A stretch of DNA of 64,000 nucleotides. Source: Brachypodius melanocephalos. Its lineage: Eukaryota > Chordata > Aves > Passeriformes > Pycnonotidae. A model generated the notes under the pieces. That model was given only the letters and a program-made list of their open reading frames with translations. It ran no database searches and had not been told where the DNA came from. Shown here piece after piece: positions 37,162 through 50,196 of this stretch. The stretch spans positions 21,579,078-21,643,077 of the forward strand of contig VZSR01003807.1 of the NCBI GenBank assembly GCA_013398615.1, written 5' to 3'. Each line of letters starts with the position of its first letter. Positions within the stretch are counted from its first letter, which is position 1. The translations under genes were made by a program, and so were the position numbers.

Positions 37162-38353
37162 GTGAGTACCACCCCAAGGTACTTCAAAGTGTTCTGCTGA
37201 CAAAAACAAAAGTGTAGGTCTTGCCATTCCACCTCCCTTAGACCACAAAAAAGAACAGCACCTGGCTTCTTCGGGATTACAATGGGATTGCTGCATCTGA
37301 GCATAAGAAAGGAAGAGTGAAGAAAAGGGCCCAAGAGCTGTATACATTTCCAGTCACACCGAGCACATTTCTCTGGGAACAGGATCTGTTTTCTGAGAAT
37401 GGAAAGTTTTTTAATCTACTCTTTCACTCTTTGTAGGGAGAAAAAATAAATGCACCACAACAACATATGGATTTCTTTTTCTTCTACAGCTGTCAGAAGG
37501 CTCCAAATAAAACTCCTGTCATTTTCTCTTTATTACCAACATTAGAGCTCTCACTGTAGCTGCATATATGTAGGACTTTTCTGGAAGCTCAGAATAAAAT
37601 GGATGCATTTCAAAGCTAACTACAGTCTATTTATAATCCAACTGAATGCACCTTCTCATCTGCAGTGGGTTTGTGAATTCATATTCAGTATAAAACTGCA
37701 GGGGCTGTCAACCCTTTCCAACAGATATCCTTAGTGTTATTCCTCTGTTCTCTCACAACAATTGTGCTTCTTGCAAAAAACAAAACCCTAAGTAATAACA
37801 AAAGTTTCAACACTATATGTCCAACTTATCACACTCAAGTTTTATACTGTGGAAGTTTCCACAATTACTCAGCTATTTGGAACAGAAACTTAAAGCAAAG
37901 ATTCTTTATTAGTTTAAGTATGATGCTGCTTTGTGACGACAATATAAAATTACATGCATGTTCACAGTTAGTCTGAGAGCACCAAAGGCTAGAGAGAAAT
38001 CGACTTTCTACCAAAAATCCTGTTAACAGAACCTGAATAAAATATATATAAAAGATATTTTTAGACCTCTCATGATGTTGAAACTCATGATTCATTAATA
38101 TTTTAACTTTCCAGCTTGGAATATTTTATGCTCCCCTTTTCATTTAGTACCTGAGTAACCACTTAAGTAATTTGAGTGAATATAGAGGTATCCATACAAG
38201 TTTAGGTTTCACTGATTCAACATTCAATAACATGCAATTTCCTGGAAAAGAAAGCTGTTATTGGAATAGATCAAAAGCAATTTTATATTTTGTCTTTCAG
38301 ATAAGTTTGTTTTCTCCTTATCTTAACACATTCCAGGAAATAAAAGCTTCAAA

Positions 38354-38388
38354 AACCAAAACAAAATTAAAAAAAAAAACAAACCAAG
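38354..38388. repeat. A/C-rich low-complexity tract
   Basis: CCAAAACAAAATTAAAAAAAAAAACAAACC, a short member of the same tract type. Confidence 0.7.
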
Positions 38389-41230
38389 CACTCTCTGCCA
38401 ATTTTCAACAACCCAAGATGAACACAGAAAGAGAAACATCCTACAAAAGCAAAACCAGAAAAACACCCTACAGAAAGCAAATATCCTACAAAACTTTAGA
38501 GATTCCCTTTCACTTCATTATGATGGGATTTCATGTCTCTCACCTTTATGAAAATAAGAATGTTATTAAACTAAATGCTAGATATAGAAAATCCTGTCAC
38601 TTGTGAAGAATTTTTGTATGTTCTTGAGATTAAATTCAAGTAGAAAAAGAATACTTTTAAGTAAAACCTTTTAATTAAGCTGTAGATATATTTTTGCTTC
38701 TTACTGATTGTTTCATTTCATTAGTTTCCAAAGGTCATTCCTTTCACTTGGTAGTTTTCTCACCTGAACAACTCACAAGACAGTTTGCAACTCAAACCTG
38801 GGCCAAGATTCTCAGAGATGTTCAGCTTCATTTCAACACCAAATATTAACATGATTATCACACTGGGTTCTGATCCCTTTTGAAAATCAGACCTGACAGC
38901 ATAAGTGAAATCCTTGGCAACACTGGTCAGCTTCTATAAAAGAGCTCATCACATATCATCTGTACTAGAGAACTCCTCTTTCCTAGATATAACTGGACAA
39001 AGACTTTTGAGGCAGCAAGCAATTGCTAACAGGGAAAGCACTGTGTGAACAAACTGTAAGTACTGATAATTAAATTTGAATCCTGATACTACTGTAATCT
39101 TCACATATTTCTATTTACTTCACCAGGGTTGAGATTCTGTCACACCACTACAAATATATTGGGACATTGATGTTTTGTCATTTCTAATGATGTACAGAGA
39201 TGGTAAAAAATGGGTTGCACTTACGCCCCTGCCCAGCCCCACCACTGCAAAGTCTTATAAAATAACATTATGTCAATGACAAAGTCATTCAGCAAAAAAT
39301 CCCAGAATGTTTACACCTGCATACACACAAACATCTGCAAACAGCATCATGAAAGACATTATTTTCAAGGTAAGGTTCACACAGAGGTATCTGCACACTT
39401 TTTGAAGATGTCAGTTTGGACTCCTTCCATTATCTGCAACATGTTAAAAAGGTCTGAACAACATTCCCATTCTATTCAGTGGCTTCTCTGCAAAACAGTG
39501 TTCTTAAACAAAATACCGTAATAGCTTTACAAAGTGTTTTCAAGGAGTCACAAACACTGGTCAGGATGTGAAAGATCCAAATGAGGTACATTAAAAATGC
39601 ATGCAGCTGTCCTTTCAGCTAATGGCTTGCTAGAGCTCAGATGTACTAGCTGGCTCTCAAAAGCTGTTGCAGACACTGTGTTCAGAGGATGTTTATGTTC
39701 CCACCTCAGTTAGGCCTTTTTTGTGGGTCTGTCCTTAATGCCTTGTAGAAACTGTCTGCTCTGTTATTTTCCCCCAATTCATACTTTTTGATTTCTCAGG
39801 AAGTGTATTATTGAATATCTTTGCAGAGGATAACAAACGCCAGCATCGATTCTGTTGTTATTTCCTAGGAAGTCTTGGTTGTTGATTTTGGCTTTTTTAG
39901 CACATTGAATTACACTTCAATTCTTGCCAAAACATGGATAAGAGGACAAAAACCAAACCAGGAAGCTGCTACCTTCTAAACAAGTATGAAGGAAATGCAG
40001 ATGTAGTAGTATTTCCCTAATGAATTCCATCCACTACCATCAGGAAGACATTGTTTTGGTTTGCAGGCTTTCCACTTTGCACCTACAGGCTTTTTCACAT
40101 ACTTCAAACGGAATTTCTACATGAGGAGATTCTCAATCTGGTTAGCTGTTAATGGCTCAGACTACCAGCTAGCAACTTCTGTGAACAGTCCAGCCCCAAG
40201 TTACCTCAGCATTGGTTTTCCACTTCTTTGAAGCTTTGCTTTATTTGCTATTTTAAAAGGAAAGATCAAAGACCACTCATCTTCACCTCTGTTCTTTGCT
40301 TTATGTTAACACATCGTCCTGCACTAATTCTGATGACTGGAAAATTTAGTTTAACATATCAAAATAAATGCTCAAACCCCATATCCTCTTCTTGAGGGAA
40401 CAAAACAAGATATCCCTGGTAATGCAGAATTAGATGACAGACAAAGATAATTTTTTATCAAAGAATTGTAAAAAACCTTATCTAATGTAGAGCCTCATTA
40501 TTAAGTATCTGCAGTTTTGATGGCATGGCTGTTAAACCTATTTAAATGTAGCAGGTGTGAAAACACTTACATTATTTACATCTCACAAACTGAAATGCTT
40601 TCAAGTCTTAAAAGTGACTAAACTCTCAATCCCAGCAGTAAAACACAAACAAGAAACATGTCTTACTATGCCGATTTTAAGATGTGATGTAAATATATAG
40701 CCATAAATTAAATCTATTTTTCCCTGTAAAGAAAAAAAAATATTAAAAGCCATTCTGTCAAGCATCCTAAGAACAGCTTGTGGAGACCACTTACGAAAAC
40801 AAAATTCTCTCTACTTCTCTACTTCATTGTGCTCAGAACACACACTGTGACTAAAGCTATAAAAATCAAAAGAAACCTGTTCACAGAAATTTTTAAAATT
40901 ATTTCAAACATGTAAAGTGATCAGGTGCCATGCCATATAAATTGACGCAGAAATAACACTCTAAGTTTTACCTAAAGGGTCAAGAGAACTCCCCCACACA
41001 GCTGACCACATGCTGTACCTAATTTCACAGTCTGCTTGAAATACTTTAAACAAGTATTTTACCTCTCAGAAAATTCTCCATCTATCAATGTATGCATTCG
41101 TTAATATTCATTGTAACAAAGTGTTATTTATGCATCTGAATTCTGTACACTGACTACTGGATACAACACAAGAAGGACCTTCCACCAAATCACACTCCCC
41201 AGTAGGTATTACAATGACAGTCTTGAGAGC

Positions 41231-41322
41231 GTTTTTTGTTTGGTTGGTTTGGTTTTTGGGGTGTTTATTTTTTGTTTTGTTGGGGGGTTTGTTTGTTTGG
41301 TTTGTTTTGGGGGGGGTTTTGG
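41231..41322. repeat. T/G-rich tract with long G runs
   Basis: About 90 bp of TTTGTTTGGTTTGG units with G4 (41258-41261), G6 (41282-41287) and G8 (41309-41316). The G runs could support a long-loop G-quadruplex on the plus strand. Read in reverse it codes the Pro/Lys/Thr/Gln-rich end of a fortuitous minus frame. Confidence 0.88.
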
Positions 41323-42397
41323 TAACTTAACGAGGCTTCTTGCCCATTGACTTTCAAAGCTGCTGCTTTGCAGTGGCGATGTATGATGGTAATGCCAGCA
41401 AGGTATGAAAGGTAGCTCCCGGGGCATCATGACGGAATAACTTGTTTCTACAGGACAGCCATTTGTTACCCATTGTCTGTCAGGGGCCCTGGCTGAAAAT
41501 CCTCTAAGAGTTTTGATTTCCAAGCAGCAGCACTGGAAGCTGTCCATGTTAATGCAGCTTACCATTATCTCCTTTCTTGGTTTCTGTTGAAGACTTCCCA
41601 TACAAGATGGAAGACAATCACAGAAGGCTGCCTTTTGCCTACTAATATAAATTGCAACAAATGGTCAGTCTGGAGAGATTCAGCTCACAAGGCTGAACTT
41701 ACTCCTTCTGACCATCCCCCTGAGCATTTCCAGCACAACATTTCATGGTATTTGAATAATAACAGGTTACCTTCTTCTAGGTTGTATTTTATTTATAACC
41801 AGGATGACAGTCATATGCAACTGGTAAGGCTCAGTTTCACTGCATGTGATGCTTTCCCACATTTCTTCAAAGAAAATAGCAGAATTATTATCCCCTCGCA
41901 AGTGCAAACTCTAGTAGCTCTGTCCACTGCAGGATGAAATTATGAGCTTTGACAACTAAGTGCCATTTCACATTCCCCATAAATCATTACTTGATCCTAA
42001 GCAGTCTCTCCACTCTCATCCATGCTCTCCCTCCAAGGCTCTCCTTTGAGAGAGCACTATTAGTTTCTAGAATCGTGTGCATATTTTTATGGCTGGGATA
42101 TCTATTCCAAGCAGACTCAGTCTATCTTCACCCTTCTCTTGTCATTCTGATTTGAGGTTCTGTTGCCAGTTGGAATTGATTTGCTATGAAAAATTGCAAT
42201 GAAAAGATGCACATAACCTAGGATCACCATGATTCTATTCATATGTCTACTACTGATATTAAAGAGGTCAACTCATAAGCAGAAAAACAAATACAAGAGA
42301 ATAGTATTTGCACTATATAAAAAACACACATTAATTATACATGGATACCAGTGAATCACATGTGAACTTCAAAGCTTCCAGAAAAGTGGGTTTATAC

Positions 42398-42978
42398 AGG
42401 ATCATTAATATTGGAAAAGAACTCCAAGACCATTGAATCCAAACTTTGAGTGAACACCACCATGTCAACGAGAAAAAGTACTAAGTTCAACATCCAGTTG
42501 TTTCTTGAACACATTTAAGGATGGTGACTTCATCACTTTGCTGGGCAGCCCGTTACAATGCTTGACAACCCTTTCAGTGAAGAAATTCTTCAAAATGTTG
42601 AACCTGCACCTTCCCTGGCACACCTCGAGACCATTTCTTTTTATCAAGTTGTCTAGTTGTCTGTGAGAAGAGACTGGTCCCCACCTAGTTACAATCTCCT
42701 TTCAGGCAGCTGTAGAGTGCAAGAAGGTCATCCCTGAGCTTCCTTTTCTCTCGGCTAAACCACCCCAGCTCCCTCAGCTGCTCCTTACTCTCTAGACTCT
42801 TCCCCAGCTCTGTTGCCCTTCTCTGGACTCACCCCAACACCTCAACGTCCTTCTTGTACTAAAGGGCCCAGAATGGGGCACAGTACTAAAGACAGCCTCA
42901 CCAGTGCCAACTCCTGGAGGACAATCACTTCTCTAGTACTGATGGCTACACAATTTTTGATAAAGGCCAGGATGCCAT
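42398..42978 (-). mobile_element. CR1 LINE 3' fragment, about 580 bp
   Basis: The reverse-complemented tail starts AGGATCATTAATATTGGAAAAGAACTCCAAGACCATTGAATCC. Further blocks in CR1 order are GGATGGTGACTTCATCAC, TGGGCAGCCCGTTACAATGC, AGTGAAGAAATTCTTC, GTTGCCCTTCTCTGGAC, GGGCCCAGAATGGGGCACAG and GATAAAGGCCAGGATGCC. It covers the 3' UTR and the last part of ORF2 and is truncated on its 5' side. The 60-codon minus frame inside (MIKRNGLEVCQGRCRFNILK...) is in the sense strand of the LINE but is a degraded remnant, not a gene. Confidence 0.95.
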
Positions 42979-45900
42979 ATTCAACATTTCATGAAAACTA
43001 CTTGCTTGAAGCTAGTAAACTGGGTTAGGAGCTCTGCTATACATTTTTTTACTGTTAGCAAATGCATGCTTTGTCATAAACTTGCCTAGGACACAGAAGT
43101 CTCTGTACTCGGAGTTTCAAAAACAAGAAGTAATTTTCCAATGATCTGACTGAGAATACTTCAACACAGTAATGAATATGCAGTTAAAGCTCATGCAGAC
43201 ATGCCAACTCTTATGCAGCCAAGCAGATGCTGCCAATGGTGCAAACACAGCAGTGAAAAGGGCTGCTTGGGCTGGTAATAAAACTTTGAAAGAGGCATCT
43301 CCCTTTAACTAAGCTGACAAAAGACTTTTTTTCCAGAGGAAAAATATTCCGCAGATGATGATAGGAGTGGTAAAAGAGACATTATGAAGAATTCTAGTTG
43401 GCTTTTCTGTTTCTACATACCAATCTCTGCACTCTTCTCAATATTAAGTCTTACTCAGCATTATGTCTCATGCAACAAAAGGCAAACTATCTGAAAATCA
43501 GCAACAAAAGGGACTAATATACTGCTGCAGCAAAACAGCTTCAATATATGCAATACCATAAAACATTTTTCCACACTTTTATTTCTGTTCTTTCCAGAAA
43601 CTAATTTAACAGTGTAGCATGTAAATGAATTTTTAGCCATGAATCAAACATACAACAGACTTGGAAAACAAAACAAAACATGAAAATCCATTGAATTTCC
43701 ACATTAGTTCCCCAGATTACAGAAGAAGGTGGGTTTGTGTTAACACTTGATCTCACTGGTAAATCACACAGAAAGAGAGGTGACATGAGGAAAACAACTA
43801 AAAAGAAAGTGTTAAGTACTGCTTTGCATGTGTATGCACTAGGAATAACCCAGCCTTTACACACGATAAAAATTAATTTCCCTTGCTAGAACAAGTTATC
43901 CAAAGGAGGTACTCCTGTATAGCCTCATGTTAACATAGAAGCTGACAAGTGACTAAATATTTCAAGGTTCAGGAGAACCAGTCTGTTGTTGATGTTTAAC
44001 AAAGGCACAACAGTTCTTTGCTAGGTAAATGTAGACAGTCTGCTGTCACTTCCCATCCTGGTTATAAATATTCAAGGAATTATTGGCACAGAGGAACCTA
44101 TCCAAAAAACTCCTGAGTGCCTGCAAACTGCTCATTGGGAATGTTCATCCAAGCACCTCACCTCCTGATCTCTGCATATATAGAAATACAAACACTTGAG
44201 AATTCTAGCTGTTATGGGCAAAAGCAGAACCAGGAAACGTGTAAACATTTTAATAAAATACATGTTCTCATTCCAAAGACCGAGAAATCATTTTGAATAT
44301 AGACACAATCATAGCATTCATCCTAAAAAAACAACTTGAGTGGCTACAAGCAAGCTTGGTACAGCTTAGAGGTTTTGTACTTGCAGAGACAGAAGGGGCT
44401 GAAAAATGTCTTGAAATTGAGACATATTTGAGAAAAGGTCCTTAAGGGTACATACCACACGTGCACAGACCACAGTCTGTGCTGGTCTGAGAAACAACAA
44501 TCTGCCCATAGTCAATTTTATAAGGAGAGAACTTTGGGGGGAAAAAAAATCTCTAACAATAGTTAGCAGTATCTGTAGCAGTGACAAATTGCATATAGTG
44601 CCAAACAGCAATGAATGGAAGGCATTATTCTGCAACCGAATTTCCTGCATAATCACAATCTGAATTGGCATTTTCATCATTTTTCTAGAATTCAGAGTGT
44701 AACCATCTCACCATAGACAGAAAGTTTTAATTGTGGGTGGCAGGAGATACTTATAGCTATCAAATGTATCAAAATACAATTTAGAGCAAAAGGATACTAT
44801 GTCAAGGCAAATCAACAAATGTTTATCTCTTCTGTGACTCAGCTATGGAAATTTGCTGAGATGCAAGTGCAATTTCATTGTTTCTTTAAATTAAAAGACA
44901 GCTAATGAATTAGAATTGACATTATTCTACAGAAATCACAGAAGCGAAAATGTCAAAAAAATTGTATCAGTTATAAAACTAAAGTAACCCTCCAGTAGCA
45001 CAAGAACAAGACAATCCTCATATCTCTATCAATTGCAATTTTCTGTCGCTAATGTGTCGAGCATCCCTGTAAAAAGCAACTTCATTTGGAAGAACAGCAT
45101 TCCCCCTTATGTTTAAATCATATCTTGTACCTGACAGATACCAATTTCAAACGCAAGGCAGAAAGAAAATGCTCTGCCAACAAAACTGCTTGGGTTTGCC
45201 TCTTCATTGGTTGAATCCCTCAGGATTAGGGATGTCAGCCAGCAGTGTAACCCCTCAGCCACACCCAGCCCTTCCAATGCCACTAGAGGGAAAGCAAAGC
45301 ACTGAGAGCTCCCAATGCTCAGACCTCCCGCAGCAACCTTGGCACCACATCTGCACCAAAGCTGATCTGGACATGTCAGAGGGATAAGAGCAACAAGATG
45401 AATGCAAATGTAGCTTAAGGCTGATTGGGTAGGAAATATTATTAAGGCTTTTGTTTACAAAATTATTGTTGTTATTATTATTACCATCACTTTTTTATTG
45501 TAATAAAGTACAACTTGTACAACACAGACATTTTTAGACATCAGAGGAAATTGAAAATGGTAACTAAGCTTTGAATCTAGTCGAACATAGTGGAACAGAA
45601 TAAGCACCTATGTATTTTTAATAATAGCTGCACTAAAGACAAAGGAAATGAGAGTACAATTATATTTTAAATTATCATATTCCTTCTTCTGTTCTATAGG
45701 TACAAGATTGATACTTGTGCTAATACCCATTCAAGTTCAGAATTTTGATTTCTGGGACAAGTCTAATCTGACTTGTAGCACCTCAGGTGCCCTGAGGGAT
45801 GTTCTTAGGCAAACTGTAAAATGCTGCTTTTGCTCCTATCTCTCTTGCCACCATAGAAGGCTATAGTGATTTAACAGTGACATTTTGGCATCTCTCTACT

Positions 45901-46251
45901 ATTCCTTTTGGATAGTATGCCCTGATTTAACTACCATACCTCTATAAAAACAGTGCAAGTAAAGGAAAAGGGGAGAAAAAAGAAGAAAAGTTTTACTATT
46001 TTTAACCTTCAGTCTTCTCCTTCATTAAGCATTTAAGCGAGGCCACTCTTACATAAGATATCATGAGGAAGAAGTTTGTTTTTCTTCTGTTTCCTTCATG
46101 ATCTAAAGCATTTATACTGGGAAACTTCAAGTTTTCACTCTGCCAGTATAATATAAAATTTCACCTTTCAAAAATTAATCTATAGGCATCCTTGCTGGTA
46201 TGGGTCCTCTTCCTCAGCATCAAAAATCAATTAGGGAGAGAGAGAATTGGG

Positions 46252-46293
46252 TACTGTTAATGTAGGTATTTCTACTGTTAATGTAGGTATTTC
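46252..46293. repeat. Perfect 2 x 21-bp tandem duplication
   Basis: TACTGTTAATGTAGGTATTT+C is repeated exactly, head to tail (46252-46272 and 46273-46293). A multiple-of-three unit keeps the overlapping frame open, but that frame is not otherwise gene-like. Confidence 0.93.
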
Positions 46294-47230
46294 TAGCTTT
46301 CCTTTGGAAAAGACATTCGTCACATCACAAACAGGAATGAGCTGGCAGATGCTAAAACCCTGCTGGCTTTTCAACATAATCAGAGTTGTCACATCCTATA
46401 GCTGTGCTTGTGTTGAGATAGTAGCACATCCAATTATGGTGTTACCTCTTGGCCATCCAAAAAGGAGTATTTGTTGCTTGCTTCTTTATCAGTTTTGGCT
46501 TGAAAAAATAGCATTGAGGTTCTTTTCTTACCACGAAGACTGTTTTAATCTTTCAGTAATTAGTGGCTGCACGGCTACTTCCTCATCCTTCTTGGGGAAG
46601 ATGAAAAGAGATGAAAATTTGTGTAGAGAATACAGATCTTCATTAGAGCTGCAAACTGCTCAGATAAGAAGATAATTTTAAAAGCAGAATCATCATCTTC
46701 GTTGTGAATCCAAACATATTTGAGAATACCTTAAAATGGATGTGGACAAGAGTTCACAGCAGGAAAAGATCAGTGGCCTTCCCCTGGCATATCATAGTCC
46801 TTGATGGAAAAGATGCTGTACTTCTGGCCTGCCCAATTAATCTTGCTGGGACTGCCCTACCTCTGAAAAGTATTTTTGTTCTCCACAGCCTTCGTGCAGG
46901 CAGATGCTACAGCAAAAAAAGAGCTGACTGATGTAGGTTTTTTTTTTTAATTTAAAAAGGGATGTTGAATGAAAGTCCAGTGATTTCACTTTGGCACAAT
47001 AGTTCCAACAGGCAAAGACTTTATAATTTTTATCTATCCTAATAAGCTCGTAGTGTGCATCCATACACTCCTCCTACACAGCTGCATTGACCCTGTTCTA
47101 AACTTGGATATATGGACATTCATCTAATTTTCTAAACCACCAAACTTTATTCTATAACCTGGGTTTCAAGAGTTCAGTCAAAAATAACCAACTTTCACTG
47201 CACCTAAAGAAAGGGCTTAGATGTGAGCAG

Positions 47231-47272
47231 AATAAACTTTAGAATATTTAAAAAAAAAAAAAAAAAAAAAAA
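47231..47272 (+). repeat. AATAAA followed by A23: possible retrocopy 3' end
   Basis: A canonical polyadenylation hexamer AATAAA (47231-47236) lies 13 nt before an uninterrupted A23 run (47250-47272), the spacing seen at the 3' end of polyadenylated transcripts. This is what a processed retrocopy or LINE-mobilised mRNA would leave. The upstream sequence is not recognised and no target duplication was found by eye. An alternative is a chance AATAAA beside a slippage-expanded A run in AT-rich DNA. Confidence 0.4.
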
Positions 47273-48084
47273 GACATCTCCAGTTTTGACTGATGTGAAC
47301 CAAAGAGGCAAAATATAGCCAATGTAAACATTAAGGGAAAAAATAAATAAAAAAATCAACACAGATTACAGGCTTTCCCAGAAATGAAAAGAAACAATAC
47401 ACCAAGATTGCCATGTAATTTCTGAGAGCAATCATTTCCCATGTTAGCCTTTATCAACCTTTCCTGTAGCAGGATCTTGTCCAATAAAAAGGCTTATAGC
47501 AGTAACAATGAGCTAAATATATTTCCACTTCATTTTTCTGTTCTTTTTTTCTTCCCTGTACCTATATAGAAATAACAGACACAAGATGACTATCCTTCCT
47601 TTCCACTTAAGCTGTGATAAAGGACTTTTTACACAGTCTAGGCTCACTGCAGGTCAAGAGAACTCAGACAGCAACATCACTGCTTCTGCTAGGACAGGGA
47701 TTCCTGTGGAACCCAACAGATGTCTTCCTGCTCTGGCTAGAGGGGAGAGGAAGATAGTCTGCCTGCCCTGGTGAAATGCTCACCAGGATACAATTCACCA
47801 AATATTTTCAGGATCAATGAACATTTTCATTGATCAATGACCAATGAGTGAGTGAGGTTTCTCTCCCACTTGACAGTTTTTTCCATTCTGGGGGCAAAAC
47901 CAGTTTTCTGAGCTCCTAATGAACAAACATATCCTTTTTTCTGCATGTATAGCATAAAATTACAGGCATAAAGAACTCCTCCCAAATACGACAGAAAATA
48001 TTTTCTCAAATTACCCCACATGCAGCTTTCTGTTATTTGGGGGATCCTATTATGAAATACCATTCAAAACATGGGGTTTTTTCC

Positions 48085-48120
48085 TCATAATTTCCTTGAT
48101 TTTCATAATTTCCTTAATAT
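48085..48120. repeat. Imperfect 18-bp tandem repeat
   Basis: TCATAATTTCCTTGATTT is followed by TCATAATTTCCTTAATAT, with 15 of 18 positions identical. Confidence 0.85.
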
Positions 48121-48144
48121 TTCTTGTAATTTTTTATGCAGTGA

Positions 48145-48164
48145 CTAATACTGGCCAGTATTAG
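48145..48164. repeat. Perfect 20-bp palindrome
   Basis: CTAATACTGGCCAGTATTAG is fully self-complementary without a spacer. The function is unknown. Confidence 0.88.
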
Positions 48165-49609
48165 ATTGCAGATCTACAAAAATTATGAATGCAATGGGGA
48201 AGGGGGAGGGGGAGAGGAGCAAAGCCTGTATTTAGAGTATCTTTGGAGCTCCCCTCCAAACAGGTGCCTAACCCCCTGGATCACCAAACAGGTACAAACT
48301 CTAGGACAGCCTGACCACCTGCAGAAAATTGTTATCTACAGATAATCGCCACATTAATTGAGTCTCAACCTATGTGAGCCACAACTCTTCCATTCTCTTT
48401 CCAGTATATCTAAGAAATATGACTCTATCACTTAAACCTTAGGGATGATGAAAGTGCTTCCAGAGTTCAAGTTCAAGACAGAACTAGCTGTGCTTCAATG
48501 ACCCCTAAGGTATTTTCTGTGCTATAAATTTAACACTTGCATGACTCTAGGGGTTTTGGTGACACATATAAGCAGTACTTAACAGCAATGCCAATAAATC
48601 AAAAGCGAAATTTCAGCAGAGCTGAATGCAGAAGCGTCCACATGTCCAGACATGTGTCTTAACTATTAATAATGTTCACTGAAATCTTAATTTCTCCAGA
48701 CTGAAGTAGAGTTGAACACAGGAAATAATAATGCTATCTGACATGCATGACCTTTCTGATTAAAGCAACTTGTCTTTCCTAGAGAAGGGAGCCACAACAG
48801 CTCATTAACAGCTTTGCACTCTATTCTTCAAAATACTCTATCAACCGATTCATATTCTTTATTTCTGGTGGCATTTGGAAACGTTTACATTTCCCCTAGA
48901 AGTTAATGAGAGACAAGGAGTATTCAGTTGTAGGTCAATAAAAATGGATGTTGCCACATGATACACCCATCTCTTTCTACAGAATGTTTTGGGCCTTTTC
49001 TACTTTCATTGCCTTGCCTCCTCCCATTCTTGAAAAATGAACAAACTTATTATTAAAAGATCTGGGTAATAGATAGAAAGGTATGTCACCATTTTATTTT
49101 TTACACTGAACACAGTTATCAGTGTGGTTTATAGAAATGTATTGCATTTTAAAAAGAAAAATCGTGTTACTGCCATAGGTGCTATCAGAAACCCCAGGAC
49201 AGAATCAGAAGCCCAAAAAAGGGATGATAAATGATACTTCTTTCTCTAATTCAGCTTTCATAACTCAGTTTCAAAAACACATCATTGATCACAGACCAGG
49301 AATCTCAAACACAGAACATTAACCATGGTTGTACAAAACTCACTCTGAAACTCTAACTTTTTAGAATATACATTTTTAAGTACATAACAAATAAATCTTT
49401 TATCAATGTACTGCACAAAAAAACCCACACCAGCTCTCAGAACATCAGTTCTAATCTTCTAATCATCTTCTAATAGCACTATAGTCACTTCAACAACTGA
49501 CTAACCTTTCCACTACAATTCCCATGACAACAAAGACCTAAAACTTTAAAAATATTGGCACAGGGATGGAATTCACATCAATCATACAAATTTCTACAAC
49601 CTTGCTGCC

Positions 49610-50196
49610 ATCAGCATCCTGGGGCGCATCAAGAGCAGCATGACCAGGTTGAGGGAGTGATTCCGCCCCTCCACGCTGCTCTCATGAGATTACACCAAGT
49701 GTGCTGTGTCTGGCTCTGGGCTCCTCAGTGCAGGAAGGATATGGATCTGTTGGAGATTTCAGAAGAGAGCCAACAAGTCAATCAGAGGGATGGAGCATCT
49801 GTCCTACATGGAAACAGCTGGGGCTGCTGTGTCTGGAAAAGGCTATGGGGTGACTTCATTGCTTCCAGTATCTGAAGGGAGGCTACAATAATGATGGAGA
49901 GAGCATATTTACAAGAGCATGTAGTGACAGGATAAGGAGGAATGGGTTCAAAGTAAGCGTAGGTTTAGATTAGGTGTTAGGAAGAAATTCTTTACTGTGA
50001 GGATGCTAAAACACTGGAACAGGTTGCCTAGACAAGCTGTAGATTGCTCATCCCTGAGTGTTTATGGGCAGGTTGGATGGAGCTCCAAGCAATCTGACAC
50101 AGTGAAAGCAGGCCCTGCCCATAGCACGAAGGTGGCACTGCATGATCTCCAGGGTGCCCTCCAATCCAAGCCACGCTATGATTTAGAGATGCTGTG
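49610..50196 (+). mobile_element. CR1 LINE 3' fragment, about 590 bp
   Basis: Sense-strand CR1 blocks occur in order: CATCCTGGGGCGCATCAAGAG, GGCTCTGGGCTCCTCAGT, GGCTATGGGGTGACTTCATTGC, ATGGGTTCAAAGTAAGC, GGTGTTAGGAAGAAATTCTT, CACTGGAACAGGTTGCC and a terminal GATCTCCAGGGTGCCCTCCAATCCAAGCC..CTATGATT. It is 5'-truncated and moderately diverged with many small changes. The 106-codon frame at 49555-49875 lies within it and is not an intact ORF2. Confidence 0.92.

Larger units (their letters stand above)
32284..42397. other. 10 kb of unique sequence, no certain gene
   Basis: No transposon or gene is recognised with confidence. It holds an A/C tract (35012-35094), a T24 run (35270-35293), a candidate exon (36977-37161), another A/C tract (38354-38388) and a G-rich T/G tract (41231-41322). 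A patch at about 41340-41600 is less AT-rich than average, and a 116-codon plus frame starts just after it (41587-41937). Neither patch nor frame shows a known domain. Confidence 0.55.
42979..49609. other. Unique non-coding sequence
   Basis: No gene is recognised. It contains a 2 x 21-bp tandem duplication (46252-46293), an A23 tract preceded by AATAAA (47231-47272), a purine-rich G run at about 48197-48220, an 18-bp direct repeat (48085-48120) and a palindrome (48145-48164). The 142-codon frame at 46247-46675 begins inside the tandem duplication and has no recognisable domain. A GC-richer patch lies at 45180-45380. Confidence 0.58.

Noticed and set aside
41209..41601. 130-codon minus frame with a Pro/Lys/Thr/Gln-rich end
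   Set aside because: The low-complexity end is the T/G tract read in reverse. The remaining part matches nothing I know.
47527..47772. Exon-like 62-codon frame after a strong pyrimidine tract ending CCTATATAG
   Set aside because: The acceptor-like site is good but the donor side (CTG|GTGAAA) is weak and the peptide is not recognised. Too little to call.
49555..49875. 106-codon plus frame
   Set aside because: Overlaps the CR1 fragment at 49610-50196, with no intact LINE domain.
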